Below, in pieces: positions 22,794 through 31,289 of a stretch of DNA of 64,000 nt. The stretch is taken from NCBI RefSeq assembly GCF_022761125.1, contig NZ_JAKWJR010000001.1:124001-188000 (forward strand), read 5' to 3'. Positions within the stretch are counted from its first letter, which is position 1. Each line of letters starts with the position of its first letter. Below the pieces are notes generated by a model, which did no database searches, had not been told where the DNA came from, and saw nothing but the letters and a program-made list of their open reading frames with translations. Position numbers and translations under genes: made by a program. Source of the DNA: Nocardioides sp. SR21 (lineage in GTDB: Bacteria > Actinomycetota > Actinomycetes > Propionibacteriales > Nocardioidaceae).

Positions 22794-23093
22794 ATGACCG
22801 ACACCCACAGCCACCACGGCTACATCTCCGACAAGGACCGCTACCTCGCCCGCCTCAAGCGCATCGAGGGCCAGGCCCGCGGCATCCACCGGATGGTGGA
22901 GGAGGAGAAGTACTGCATCGACATCCTCACCCAGGTCAGCGCGCTCACGAAGGCGTTGGAGTCGGTGGCCCTCGGCCTCCTCGACGACCACCTGCGCCAC
23001 TGCGTCATGGACGCCGCCCTCGAGGGCGGCCCGGCCGCCGAGGCCAAGCTGACCGAGGCGTCCGAGGCGATCGCGCGGCTCGTGCGGTCCTGA
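22794..23093 (+). CDS. csoR: CsoR-family copper-sensing repressor
   Basis: A 99-residue all-helical protein of the CsoR/RcnR family: YLARLKRIEGQARGIHRMVE (helix 1), then YCIDILTQVSALTKALESVA and LLDDHLRHCVMDA. The Cu(I) ligand set Cys41, His66 and Cys70 (C-H-C) is present, which distinguishes CsoR from the nickel/formaldehyde members. It should bind the two palindromes at 19338-19386 as a tetramer and release on Cu(I) binding, so it closes an autoregulated operon. It lies 5 bp after copA. Confidence 0.93.
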   Translation: MTDTHSHHGYISDKDRYLARLKRIEGQARGIHRMVEEEKYCIDILTQVSALTKALESVALGLLDDHLRHCVMDAALEGGPAAEAKLTEASEAIARLVRS

Positions 23094-23133
23094 GGGTCCG
23101 TGTCCTTTTGGCGCTGGGTTGCTGGTGTTCGCA

Positions 23134-23221
23134 GTTTCACCATGTGATGCAGACGAACCTGCACTTCTCACGGTCTGCACGCCATGAGAAGTGCAGGTTC
23201 ACCTGCATCACATGGTGAAAC
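23134..23221. repeat. long imperfect inverted repeat (37-bp arms)
   Basis: Left arm 23134-23170 (starting GTTTCACCATGTGATGCAG) matches the complement of 23185-23221 with only two adjacent mismatches. The loop is 14 bases. The flanking GGCGCT (23111-23116) and AGCGCC (23222-23227) could extend pairing across a 17-base bulge. It lies between the convergent csoR and ZIP genes. It may be a bidirectional terminator but is far longer than needed, so a palindromic mobile element is an alternative. Confidence 0.85.
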
Positions 23222-23263
23222 AGCGCCAGGACGTGCCGGCGGGAGGCCACCACCGAGACCGGC

Positions 23264-23947
23264 CTACTGGGCCGCGCTGAGGATGCCGGCGACGAGGAAC
23301 CCGAGCACCGTGAACAGCCCGGCGACCCGGCCGGCCCGTTCGTAGGACTCGGGCACCATCGAGTCGGCCAACATGGTGAGCACGGCTCCGCCGGCGAACG
23401 CGCTGGCGATCTCCCCGGTGTGCGAGCCGGTGTCGGCCACGAGGTAGCCGGCCAGCGAGGCGAAGCCACAGACGATCGTCAGCGAGCTCCACATCAGGGT
23501 GATCCGTCGCTCGCCGACGCCGGACTCGCGCATGTCGGCGGTCCCCGCGAGCCCTTCCGGGATGTTGGAGAGCAGGACGGCAGCGAGGAAGGCGAGACTG
23601 ATCGAGCCTCCGAGCGCCAGGCCGAGCCCGAGGATGAAGGACTCGGGGATCCCGTCGAGCAGCGCGCCGAGGAAGAGCGCCGTGCCCGAGTTGCCGCCGC
23701 GGTCGACCAGGCGGGCGCCCACGTAGTAGGCGAGCGCGCCGACGAGGAAGGCAGCGCCGACCTCCCAGCCGAGATGGAGGTTGGCCTCCGGGATGAGCTC
23801 GTAGCCGACGGCGCTGATCAGCGTGCCGGCGCCGAAGGCCATCATCAGCCCGACGATGCGCCGGGAGCGCCCGAGTGGTGCGGCCAGCGCCTGTCCGACG
23901 AGGAGTGAGCCGGAGGCGATCAACCCCCAGAGGAGCGCCTCGGTCAT
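23264..23947 (-). CDS. ZIP-family metal transporter
   Basis: A 227-residue polytopic membrane protein of the ZIP family. The key helix-4/5 motifs are present: ALFLGALLDGIPESFILGLG and LAAVLLSNIPEGLAG (the HxxxE-type metal site is here D-G-I-P-E-S and N-I-P-E-G). Other helices include LLVGQALAAPL and VLTMLADSMVPESYE near the C-terminus. The replacement of the usual histidines by Asp/Asn resembles a bacterial subgroup whose substrate is not settled, so Zn or Fe is uncertain. The start overlaps the upstream phosphoesterase stop (ATGA), so the two are one operon. Confidence 0.8.
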   Translation of the reverse strand: MTEALLWGLIASGSLLVGQALAAPLGRSRRIVGLMMAFGAGTLISAVGYELIPEANLHLGWEVGAAFLVGALAYYVGARLVDRGGNSGTALFLGALLDGIPESFILGLGLALGGSISLAFLAAVLLSNIPEGLAGTADMRESGVGERRITLMWSSLTIVCGFASLAGYLVADTGSHTGEIASAFAGGAVLTMLADSMVPESYERAGRVAGLFTVLGFLVAGILSAAQ

Positions 23948-24855
23948 TCGCCGGCGTACAGCGGTGAGGTCTTGCTGGACACCAGCTCGTGCCGCTCCTC
24001 CGGGCTGAGCGCCTCGAACTGCGCGCGTACATCGGACGGGTAGCCGCTGACCTCGGGGGCGTCCTCGACCGGCACGACGGTGTGCACGATCCGGTCGTCG
24101 TACACGTGCATCATGTTCACCGCCTGGTGGCCGTCGACGCCGGAGACGAAGCGCTCGAGGGGCGCCGGGTCGCCGGTGTAGCAGGTCGCCGACGCGACGG
24201 AGACCGGGATGCCGGCGAACATCGAGTGCGACGTGAAGTGGAAGTGGCCGCCGATGATCGCGCGAACGTCGGAGCCGGCGAGCACCTCGGCGAGACGCTG
24301 CTGGTCGTGCAGCTCGATGATCGCGGCGACGGGCATCATCGGGATCGGGATCGGCGGGTGGTGCATCGCGAGCACGGTGCCGTGCGGCGCGGGGGTCGCC
24401 AGGAGGCCGGCCAGCCACTGCAGCTGCTCGTCGCTCAGCGCGCCGTGGTGGTAGCCCGGCACGGTGGAGTCGATCGCGATCACGCGCAGACCGTCGATGT
24501 CGTGGATGCGGTCCTGGGTGCGGTCGCCGTCCTCGCCGAACAGCTCACGGGCGTACGTCGCCCGCTCGTCGTGGTTGCCCATCACCCAGACGACCTCGGC
24601 CCCCATCGCCGCGGCCGCCGGCTCGACCATCTCGCGCAGCCGGGCGTAGGCCTTCGGCTCGGCCTTGTCGGCCAGGTCGCCAGTGAACACCAGGGCCTGG
24701 GGTGCCGGGTCGAGCCGGGCGAGCCGGGCGAGGGCGAGCTCGAGTCCGGCCTCGGTGTCGACGACGCCGTACTGCTTCGCCCCGTCGGCGAGCAGGTGCG
24801 GGTCGCTCAGGTGGGCGATGACGTGACCGGGGATCGAGTACTGGCCGAACTGCAC
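23944..24855 (-). CDS. calcineurin-like metallophosphoesterase (CpdA-like)
   Basis: A 303-residue phosphodiesterase with all five metallophosphatase motifs: HLSDPHLL, VFTGDLADKA, WVMGNHDERA, VLAMHHPPIPIP and IIGGHFHFTSH. This is the layout of class III cyclic-nucleotide phosphodiesterases (CpdA/Rv0805), which hydrolyse 2',3'- or 3',5'-cyclic nucleotides using a binuclear metal centre. Substrate is not proven by motifs. GTG 24855 is preferred because TACGGT ends 6 bases upstream. A TTG at 24870 would lie inside that -10. It is divergent from glcD and co-transcribed with the ZIP gene. Confidence 0.87.
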   Translation of the reverse strand: MQFGQYSIPGHVIAHLSDPHLLADGAKQYGVVDTEAGLELALARLARLDPAPQALVFTGDLADKAEPKAYARLREMVEPAAAAMGAEVVWVMGNHDERATYARELFGEDGDRTQDRIHDIDGLRVIAIDSTVPGYHHGALSDEQLQWLAGLLATPAPHGTVLAMHHPPIPIPMMPVAAIIELHDQQRLAEVLAGSDVRAIIGGHFHFTSHSMFAGIPVSVASATCYTGDPAPLERFVSGVDGHQAVNMMHVYDDRIVHTVVPVEDAPEVSGYPSDVRAQFEALSPEERHELVSSKTSPLYAGE

Positions 24856-24861
24856 GATGTC

Positions 24862-24867
24862 ACCGTA
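24862..24867 (-). promoter_or_regulatory. -10 box of leaderless phosphoesterase transcript
   Basis: Read on the minus strand, TACGGT is followed by 6 bases and GTG 24855. Confidence 0.5.
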
Positions 24868-24884
24868 CAAGCCGGAAGTGGGGC

Positions 24885-24890
24885 TAGGTT
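24885..24890 (+). promoter_or_regulatory. -10 box of leaderless glcD transcript
   Basis: TAGGTT is followed by 6 bases and ATG 24897. The two start codons of this divergent pair are only 41 bases apart, so the promoters must share sequence. Confidence 0.5.
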
Positions 24891-24896
24891 CTGGGA

Positions 24897-26357
24897 ATGA
24901 GCGGCGTCGAGCAGGTCGCGCGACGAGCCCGGGAGCTGGTCCGGGGCGAGGGCGTCATCTCCGACCGCGCGCGGCTGCGCACCTACGAGTGCGACGGGCT
25001 CGCGCACTACCGCGTCGTGCCCGCCCTGGTGGTGATCCCCCAGGACGCCGAGCAGCTCGCGGGCGTCGTCCGCGCGTGTGCCGAGCACCGCGTGCCGTTC
25101 GTCGCCCGCGGCTCGGGAACCGGCCTGTCCGGTGGTGCGCTCCCGCATGCCGAGGGCGTGCTGGTGGTGACGTCGAAGCTCCGCGAGGTCGTCGAGGTGC
25201 GGCCCGAGGACCAGCGCGCCGTCGTCGAGCCCGGCGTGATCAACCTCGACGTCTCGCGCGCGGCGGCGCCGTACGGCTACTACTACGCGCCGGACCCGTC
25301 GAGCCAGCAGATCTGCTCGATCGGCGGCAACCTCGCCGAGAACTCCGGCGGCGCGCACTGCCTGAAGTACGGCTTCACCTCCCACCACGTGATCGGCGCG
25401 GACTTCGTGACGCCGCAGGGCGACCTGGTGCGGCTCGGCGGGATGGCGCCGGACAGCCCGGGCTACGACCTGCTCGGGGCGGTCGTCGGCTCGGAGGGCA
25501 CGCTCGGGATCGCCACGTCGGTGACGGTGCGGCTGGTGCGACTGCCCGAGGAGGTGCGCACGCTGCTCGTCGGCTTCGCGTCCACCGATGCGGCCGGGGC
25601 CGCCGTCTCCGCGATCATCGCGGCCGGCATCGTGCCCGCGGCGATCGAGATGATGGACGAGCTGGCGATCGCGGCCGCCGAGGAGGCGGTGCAGTGCAAC
25701 TACCCCGACGGCGCGGGCGCGGTGCTCGTGATCGAGCTCGACGGGCCGGCGGCCGAGGTGGCGGCGGAGTACGACGCGGTCGAGCGGCTGTGCCGGGAGA
25801 ACGGCGCCTTCGAGCAGCGGGTCGCCACGGACGCGGCCGACCGCGCGCTGATCTGGAAGGGCCGCAAGTCCGCGTTCGCCGCGGTCGGGCGGGTCAGCCC
25901 GGACTACATCGTGCAGGACGGCGTGATCCCGCGGACCGCGCTGCCGGAGGTGCTCGCCGCGATCGCCGCGCTGTCGGAGTCCTCGGGCATCCGGGTCGCG
26001 AACGTCTTCCACGCCGGCGACGGGAACCTGCACCCGCTGGTGCTGTTCGACGAGTCGGTGCCCGGCCAGGGGGCCGCGGCCGAGGAGCTCAGCGGCGCGA
26101 TCCTCGACCTCTGCATCGCGCACGGCGGCTCGATCACCGGCGAGCACGGAGTCGGGGTCGACAAGGCGAAGCACATGCCGCGGATGTACGACGACGCCGA
26201 CCTCGACACGATGCAGCTGGTGCGCTGCGCGTTCGACCCGGACGGGATCGCCAACCCCGGCAAGGTGTTCCCGACGCCGCGCCTCTGCGGCGAGGTGCCC
26301 GGCAAGCACAAGGGCGCACATCCCTTGCAGGACAGCGGTCTGGCGGAGATCTTCTGA
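24897..26357 (+). CDS. glcD: glycolate oxidase subunit GlcD (FAD-linked oxidase)
   Basis: A 486-residue FAD_binding_4/FAD-oxidase_C protein. The PP-loop FAD domain (about residues 35-215) shows VPFVARGSGTGLSGGALPHA, SIGGNLAENSGGAHCLKYG and GSEGTLGIATSVTVRL. The C-terminal domain has NVFHAGDGNLHPLVLFD and SITGEHGVGVDKAKHMP, with the catalytic-site histidines of the D-lactate/glycolate dehydrogenase family. GlcD is the flavin subunit that oxidises glycolate (or D-lactate) to the 2-oxoacid and passes electrons to GlcF and the quinone pool. The glcE start overlaps its stop. Confidence 0.92.
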   Translation: MSGVEQVARRARELVRGEGVISDRARLRTYECDGLAHYRVVPALVVIPQDAEQLAGVVRACAEHRVPFVARGSGTGLSGGALPHAEGVLVVTSKLREVVEVRPEDQRAVVEPGVINLDVSRAAAPYGYYYAPDPSSQQICSIGGNLAENSGGAHCLKYGFTSHHVIGADFVTPQGDLVRLGGMAPDSPGYDLLGAVVGSEGTLGIATSVTVRLVRLPEEVRTLLVGFASTDAAGAAVSAIIAAGIVPAAIEMMDELAIAAAEEAVQCNYPDGAGAVLVIELDGPAAEVAAEYDAVERLCRENGAFEQRVATDAADRALIWKGRKSAFAAVGRVSPDYIVQDGVIPRTALPEVLAAIAALSESSGIRVANVFHAGDGNLHPLVLFDESVPGQGAAAEELSGAILDLCIAHGGSITGEHGVGVDKAKHMPRMYDDADLDTMQLVRCAFDPDGIANPGKVFPTPRLCGEVPGKHKGAHPLQDSGLAEIF

Positions 26358-27421
26358 TGCCGACGGTCGTGACCCCGGCGAGCACCGGAGACGTCGCCGA
26401 GGTGCTGCGTGGCGGACACACGGTCGTGCCGACCGGACGCGGCACCAAGCTGACCTGGGGGATGCCGGTCGAGCCCGAGGTGCTGCTCGACCTCTGCGCG
26501 ATGGACCGGGTGATCGACCACCAGCCCGGCGACCTGATCGTCCACGTCGAGGCGGGCGCGCCGCTCGCGGCGGTGCAGGAGGTGGTCGGGCGCGCGGGCC
26601 AGCGGCTCGCCCTCGACGAGACCGTGGCCGGCGGGACGATCGGCGGCGTCCTCGCCACCAACGCGTCCGGCCCGACGCGGATGCACGCCGGTACCGCTCG
26701 CGACCTGCTGATCGGCGTGACCGTGGTGCGCGCGGACGGTGTGGTCGCGAAGGCCGGGGGACGGGTCGTGAAGAACGTCGCCGGCTACGACCTCGGCAAG
26801 CTCATGGTCGGGTCCTTCGGCACCCTCGCGGTGATCACCGAGGCGGTGTTCCGCCTGCACCCGCTGCCGGACGTGCAGCGCTGGGTGACCGTCGAGACCG
26901 ACGATCCGCACGCCCTCGTGCAGCGCGTCATCCACTCGCAGGCGGTGCCGTGGGCGGTCGAGGTCGACGGCTCGACGCTGTCGGTGCTCATCGGCGGTCG
27001 CCCGGACGGCGTCGCCGCCCGCGTGGCCGTCGTACGGGACCTGATCGGCGGCTCGGTCTCCGACGTGGCACCTGCGTGGTGGGGCAGATATCCCTGGAAG
27101 CCCGGGGAGATCGGGCTCAAGGTCACGTGTGCGATCTCGGGGCTCGGCGAGGTGCTGGCCGCGGCCGGTCCGCGGGTGCGCGGCTCGGCGGGCGTCGGTG
27201 TCGTGTACGCCGTGGCCGACCGGGCTGAGGACGTCCACCGCCTGCGGGAGGTCGCCGCTCGCCACGGTGGGACGGTCGTCGTGGTCGATGCGCCGGACGA
27301 GGTGAAGCAGGTGGTGGACGTCTGGGGGCCGGTGCCCGCACTGGACCTGATGCGCCGGGTGAAGGAGCAGTTCGACCCGGAGCGGCGACTCTCGCCCGGT
27401 CGGTTCGTGGGAGGCATCTGA
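26357..27421 (+). CDS. glcE: glycolate oxidase subunit GlcE (FAD-binding)
   Basis: A 354-residue FAD_binding_4 protein, the smaller flavoprotein subunit. It shows VVPTGRGTKLTWGMPVEPE, AGQRLALDETVAGGTIGGVL, LATNASGPTRMHAGTARDLL and GGRVVKNVAGYDLGKLMVGS, which are the GlcE signatures. The substrate half of the GlcD type is reduced, matching the family. Its stop TGA shares the A of the glcF ATG, so the three genes are translationally coupled. Confidence 0.92.
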   Translation: MPTVVTPASTGDVAEVLRGGHTVVPTGRGTKLTWGMPVEPEVLLDLCAMDRVIDHQPGDLIVHVEAGAPLAAVQEVVGRAGQRLALDETVAGGTIGGVLATNASGPTRMHAGTARDLLIGVTVVRADGVVAKAGGRVVKNVAGYDLGKLMVGSFGTLAVITEAVFRLHPLPDVQRWVTVETDDPHALVQRVIHSQAVPWAVEVDGSTLSVLIGGRPDGVAARVAVVRDLIGGSVSDVAPAWWGRYPWKPGEIGLKVTCAISGLGEVLAAAGPRVRGSAGVGVVYAVADRAEDVHRLREVAARHGGTVVVVDAPDEVKQVVDVWGPVPALDLMRRVKEQFDPERRLSPGRFVGGI

Positions 27422-28656
27422 TGGACTCCCCGGAATCGAAGGCGGAGCTGGTGGATGCCTGTGTGCACTGCGGATTCTGCCTGCCGACGTGCCCGACCTA
27501 CGTGCTGTGGGGCGAGGAGATGGACTCGCCGCGCGGCCGCATCCACCTGATGCAGCAGCGCCTCGACGGCGAGCCGCTGACCGACGCGATGGTCGGGCAC
27601 TGGGACGCGTGCCTGGGCTGCATGGCGTGCGTGACCGCGTGCCCGTCGGGCGTGCAGTACGACAAGCTCATCGAGTCCACCCGCGCCGAGGTCGAGCGCG
27701 AGCACCGGCGGTCGCCGGGCGACCGGGCGCTGCGCGGCCTGATCTTCTCGGTGTTCCCCTACCCGAAGCGCCTGCGACTGCTGCGGGGTCCGCTGCGCGG
27801 GATCCAGCGCACGGGGCTCGACCGCGCGCTGCGTCGAACCGGCCTGCTGGACCGGTTCGCGCCGTCGCTGGCCGCGATGGAGCGGTTGGCGCCGAGGCTC
27901 ACCAGGCCGACGCCGCTGCCCGAGAGTGCGGCGGCGACCGGCACCCGGCGAGCGACGGTGGGACTGCTGACGGGATGCGTGCAGGGCGCGCTCTTCCCGG
28001 AGGTCAACGCCGCCACGGTCCGGGTGCTCCAGGCCGAGGGCTGCGACGTGGTGGTCCCGCGTGCCCAGGGCTGCTGCGGCGCGCTGTCCGCGCACAGTGG
28101 CCGCGAGGACGAGGCGAGGGGCTTCGCCCGCGCGACGGTCGAGACCTTCGCCGCGGCCGACGTCGACTACGTCGTCGTCAACGCGGCTGGTTGTGGCTCG
28201 GCGATGAAGGAGTACGACGCGCCGTTGCGCGACAAGGTCCGCGACATCGCCGAGCTCCTCGACGAGCTCGGCCCGGTCGCCGAACGCCATCCGCTCCAGA
28301 TGTCCGTGGCGTACCACGACGCCTGCCACCTCGGCCACGCCCAGGGGGTGCGCGCGCAGCCCCGCCGGCTGCTCGCGGGGGTCCCCGGGCTCGAGCTGCG
28401 CGAGATCGACGAGGCCGAGCTGTGCTGCGGGTCGGCCGGGGTCTACAACGTGCTGAACCCCGAGCCCGCCCGCGAGCTCGGCGACCGCAAGGCCGCGAAC
28501 ATCGTCGCCACCGGCGCCGACGTCCTCGTCACCGCCAACCCCGGTTGCCTGATGCAGGTCGCCGCCGCGATCGAGCGCTCGGGCCACCCCATGCGTCTGG
28601 CGCACACCATCGAGATCCTCGACGCGTCCATCCGGGGCAGCGCGCTGGCGGAGTGA
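27421..28656 (+). CDS. glcF: glycolate oxidase iron-sulfur subunit GlcF
   Basis: A 411-residue protein with two 4Fe-4S ferredoxin motifs near the N-terminus (CVHCGFCLPTCPTY and CLGCMACVTACPSG) and two CCG domains: RAQGCCGALSAHSGR with VVNAAGCGSAMKEY, and EAELCCGSAGVYN. CCG domains occur in heterodisulfide-reductase and glycolate/lactate oxidase electron-transfer subunits. It is membrane-associated in function, relaying electrons from GlcD/E to quinone. The stop codon lies in a hairpin shared with the convergent Eis gene. Confidence 0.93.
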   Translation: MDSPESKAELVDACVHCGFCLPTCPTYVLWGEEMDSPRGRIHLMQQRLDGEPLTDAMVGHWDACLGCMACVTACPSGVQYDKLIESTRAEVEREHRRSPGDRALRGLIFSVFPYPKRLRLLRGPLRGIQRTGLDRALRRTGLLDRFAPSLAAMERLAPRLTRPTPLPESAAATGTRRATVGLLTGCVQGALFPEVNAATVRVLQAEGCDVVVPRAQGCCGALSAHSGREDEARGFARATVETFAAADVDYVVVNAAGCGSAMKEYDAPLRDKVRDIAELLDELGPVAERHPLQMSVAYHDACHLGHAQGVRAQPRRLLAGVPGLELREIDEAELCCGSAGVYNVLNPEPARELGDRKAANIVATGADVLVTANPGCLMQVAAAIERSGHPMRLAHTIEILDASIRGSALAE

Positions 28657-28680
28657 CGACCGCACTCGCCTGCGGTGGTC
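28655..28680. terminator. hairpin overlapping two convergent stop codons
   Basis: GACGACCGCA (28655-28664) pairs with TGCGGTGGTC (28671-28680) with one mismatch and a 6-base loop. It overlaps the ends of glcF (+) and the Eis-like gene (-), so it can serve both. Confidence 0.55.
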
Positions 28681-29929
28681 AGAACATCATCGACGCGGCG
28701 GGGGCCACGTCGCTGCGCATCGCCCGCCACAGCTCGGCTGCGGCACCGGGCCGCGCCTCGGTGACGAGCCCGGCCCGGGCCCGGCCGACCAGGTTCCCTC
28801 CTCCGACGTACGCCGCTCCGAGCGCCTCGACCGGCAGCGCCAGGTCGGCGTCGGCGTCGGTGCGCTCGGCGGTCGCGGCGCCCGAGGAGTCGGCGTGGAT
28901 CCGCCAGCGGCCGGCGTTCCAGGGCGCGTAGGTGTCGGTGACCTCGACGACCACGTCGCAGGGCGCGCTCCAGGAGCGCGCCGCGAGCGCCTCGGGCAGG
29001 TCGACCAGGCGGATCCAGAGGCTGTCGTACATCTCGACGGCTGCCGCCGAGCGGGGGCCGCCGACCCAGTCCAGCAACGGGTCCTCGGCGCTGGCCGTGC
29101 GCAGCTGGACGCTGCCGATCAGGTCGAAGTCGACCAGCCGGCGCAGCAGCGCCAGCCGCGTCGCGGGCTCACCGACCGCGGCGAACACCTCGAGCCGGCC
29201 GGCCGGGCGGGCCGCCTCCCACTTGGCCTCCCGCCGGAACATCGCGAACCCGACGTCCGTGCCGTCGCGCTGGGCGAACAGCACCCGCCACGGCTCCTTG
29301 TCGCGCAGCCACTCGGGGAACGACTGCCCCAGCCGCCCGTAGTACTCGGGCGCACCGACGATCGCCCCGGTGTCGACGACGGCGCGGTGGCACGCGTGCA
29401 TCCGCTGCGTGACGCCGGCGGCACTCACGGTCGTCAGCTGGGTCGTGACCGACGCGGCGGTGTCGTCGAGCGCGGGTGCCTCCAACGTGGCGCCGCGCGA
29501 CACCGTGATCGGCAGCTCCAGCGACGCGAGCCCGTAGCCGAACCGGCCGTAGATCGCGGGCTCGCTCGCGTGCAGCGCGGAGACGTGGGTCCCCGGGGTG
29601 TCGCGCACCTGCTCGAGGTGGTGGCGCAGCATCGCGGACAGCACGCCACGACGCCGATGATCGGGGTGCACGCCGACCCAGGTCAGCCCGGCGCAGGGGA
29701 CCAGCCGGTCGCCGGGGATCGCGAGCTCGAGCGGGTAGACCCCGTAGACGCCCGGGTACGTCGTCGGGTCGCTCGGGCCGTCGACCTCGGCGGCGAACCG
29801 CTGATCGGCCGGCAGGCCAAGCAGCTGCGTCTCGACCGGCGCCGGGAGCACCTCCTGGAACCAGACCACGGTGTCGGTCCGCATGAACCGCTCAGCGGAG
29901 GCGGCTACGCCCACTCGGATGTCAGACAT
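28679..29929 (-). CDS. Eis-family GNAT N-acetyltransferase
   Basis: A 416-residue protein with the three-part architecture of Eis: an N-terminal GNAT domain with acetyl-CoA motif TWVGVHPDHRRRGVLSAMLR (about residues 90-110), a second atypical GNAT region (AIYGRFGYGLASLELPI) and a C-terminal SCP2-like domain ending in MMF, the free C-terminal carboxylate used in catalysis in Eis. Eis enzymes N-acetylate amines including aminoglycosides and protein lysines. Resistance cannot be assumed. ATG 29929 overlaps the monooxygenase stop by 8 bases, so the two are co-transcribed. Confidence 0.88.
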   Translation of the reverse strand: MSDIRVGVAASAERFMRTDTVVWFQEVLPAPVETQLLGLPADQRFAAEVDGPSDPTTYPGVYGVYPLELAIPGDRLVPCAGLTWVGVHPDHRRRGVLSAMLRHHLEQVRDTPGTHVSALHASEPAIYGRFGYGLASLELPITVSRGATLEAPALDDTAASVTTQLTTVSAAGVTQRMHACHRAVVDTGAIVGAPEYYGRLGQSFPEWLRDKEPWRVLFAQRDGTDVGFAMFRREAKWEAARPAGRLEVFAAVGEPATRLALLRRLVDFDLIGSVQLRTASAEDPLLDWVGGPRSAAAVEMYDSLWIRLVDLPEALAARSWSAPCDVVVEVTDTYAPWNAGRWRIHADSSGAATAERTDADADLALPVEALGAAYVGGGNLVGRARAGLVTEARPGAAAELWRAMRSDVAPAASMMF

Positions 29930-31223
29930 GCCCCCAGCCAACAACGTGGCCGTCAGGTCGGACAACCAGATTGTCGTGGGCGAGGAACCCGCCGCGGGCC
30001 AGTCGGGCGGACGCGCGGACGACGTGGTCGGGGTGCAGCGCGCCGATGACCGGGTCCGCGTGAGCGCCGTACCGGAACGGCGCGTAGAGCTTGCCCGAGT
30101 CGATCTCGGACCGCGCGCCCGGGTCGGTGACGGCCCGCTCGAGCACGTCGCGGCGGCGCGCCCAGCCGGCCTCGCTCTGCGGGACCAGGAAGTCCATCGT
30201 GCGGGTGGTGATCGCGAGGTTCTCCTGCGCGGCCGCTCGGCGCTCGGCGTCGTACGCGTCGACGATGCTCGGGTCCGCCCAGCCGTGCAGGGCGTAGGCG
30301 ATCCGCCACGCGGCGTTCTCCGCGTCGGCCACGCCGGAGTTCATCCCGCGCGCGCCGAACGGCGCCATCAGGTGCGCGACGTCGCCCGCCAGCAGCACGC
30401 GTCCGCGGCCCATCACGGTCGCGCACCGCGAGTGGAAGCGGTACACCGTGCACCACACGACCTCGTAGTCCTGCTCGCCCACGATCCGCCGGATCCGGCG
30501 GTCGAGGTCGCCGCTCGCCTGCTCGGCGGCGAGGTCGAAGCCGGGTGGCACCTGCCAGTCGATGCGGTACGTCGAGTCCGGGCAGGGGTGCATCAGCACC
30601 TGGCGGCCGGGGTTCCACTCCGGGTCGAAGTAGAAGCGCCGCTCGAGCTCGCGGTCCGGCAGGTCGCAGCGGATGTCGCAGATCAGGAACTGGTCGTCGA
30701 ACGTCCGCCCCTCGAAGGACGCGCCGACCGCCCGGCGCAGGACGTCGCCACGAGCGCCCGCGCACCCCACGACGTACGGCGTCTCGATGTCCCCCTGGTC
30801 GGTCTGGACCGTCCCACCGGTGATGCCGGTGACGGTGGTGCCCCAGCGCACCTCGATCGACGGGGTGGCCGCGATCCGCTCGTCGAGGACCTGCTCGACG
30901 CGGGCCTGCCCGATGTTCACCCACGGCGGGAACGGCGAGCCGCTGGTGTCGGCGAACGCGACGTGGAACAGCTCGTGCTCGCGGTAGTACGTGCGGGCGG
31001 TCCGCCAGGTCACGCCCTCGTCCGCGATCGTGCGCCCCGCACCGAGCGAGTCCCAGATGTCGAGGGTCTCGCGCTGCTGGCAGATCGAGCGCGACCCGAC
31101 CGGCTCGCGCCGCGGGTGGCTGTCGAGCACCAGCACCGGGAGGTCCCAGCGGGCCAGCAGCAGCGCGGCCGTCTGGCCGACCGGGCCGTTCCCGATGACC
31201 ACCACCGGCGGGCCGTCGTACAT
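29922..31223 (-). CDS. FAD-dependent aromatic-type monooxygenase
   Basis: A 433-residue flavoprotein hydroxylase of the PheA/MhpA/UbiH class. The N-terminal dinucleotide motif is VVVIGNGPVGQTAALLLARW with an acidic/His switch at VLVLDSHPRREP. The substrate/DG region is YVVGCAGARGDVLRRAVGA. The second FAD motif is GRVLLAGDVAHLMAPFGARG followed by MNSGVADAENAAWRIAYAL. Such enzymes use NAD(P)H and O2 to hydroxylate phenolic rings; the C-terminal thioredoxin-like domain of longer members is lacking. No aromatic ring-cleavage gene adjoins it. It is transcribed with the Eis-like gene. Confidence 0.85.
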   Translation of the reverse strand: MYDGPPVVVIGNGPVGQTAALLLARWDLPVLVLDSHPRREPVGSRSICQQRETLDIWDSLGAGRTIADEGVTWRTARTYYREHELFHVAFADTSGSPFPPWVNIGQARVEQVLDERIAATPSIEVRWGTTVTGITGGTVQTDQGDIETPYVVGCAGARGDVLRRAVGASFEGRTFDDQFLICDIRCDLPDRELERRFYFDPEWNPGRQVLMHPCPDSTYRIDWQVPPGFDLAAEQASGDLDRRIRRIVGEQDYEVVWCTVYRFHSRCATVMGRGRVLLAGDVAHLMAPFGARGMNSGVADAENAAWRIAYALHGWADPSIVDAYDAERRAAAQENLAITTRTMDFLVPQSEAGWARRRDVLERAVTDPGARSEIDSGKLYAPFRYGAHADPVIGALHPDHVVRASARLARGGFLAHDNLVVRPDGHVVGWGHV

Positions 31224-31229
31224 GAAGTC

Positions 31230-31235
31230 AGGGTA
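31230..31235 (-). promoter_or_regulatory. -10 box of leaderless monooxygenase transcript
   Basis: On the minus strand TACCCT is followed by 6 bases and ATG 31223. Confidence 0.5.
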
Positions 31236-31277
31236 GGACGTTCACCTGGACGTCAGCGCCAGGCCGAGTCCGCTTCC

Positions 31278-31283
31278 TAGCGT
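31278..31283 (+). promoter_or_regulatory. -10 box of leaderless mptB-like transcript
   Basis: TAGCGT is followed by 6 bases and GTG 31290. Together with the box at 31230-31235 it makes a second divergent leaderless pair. Confidence 0.5.
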
Positions 31284-31289
31284 GCGACC

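Noticed and set aside
24870-24872. TTG 24870 as the metallophosphoesterase start
   Set aside because: It lies within the likely -10 box; GTG 24855 fits the 6-base spacing and keeps the domain intact.
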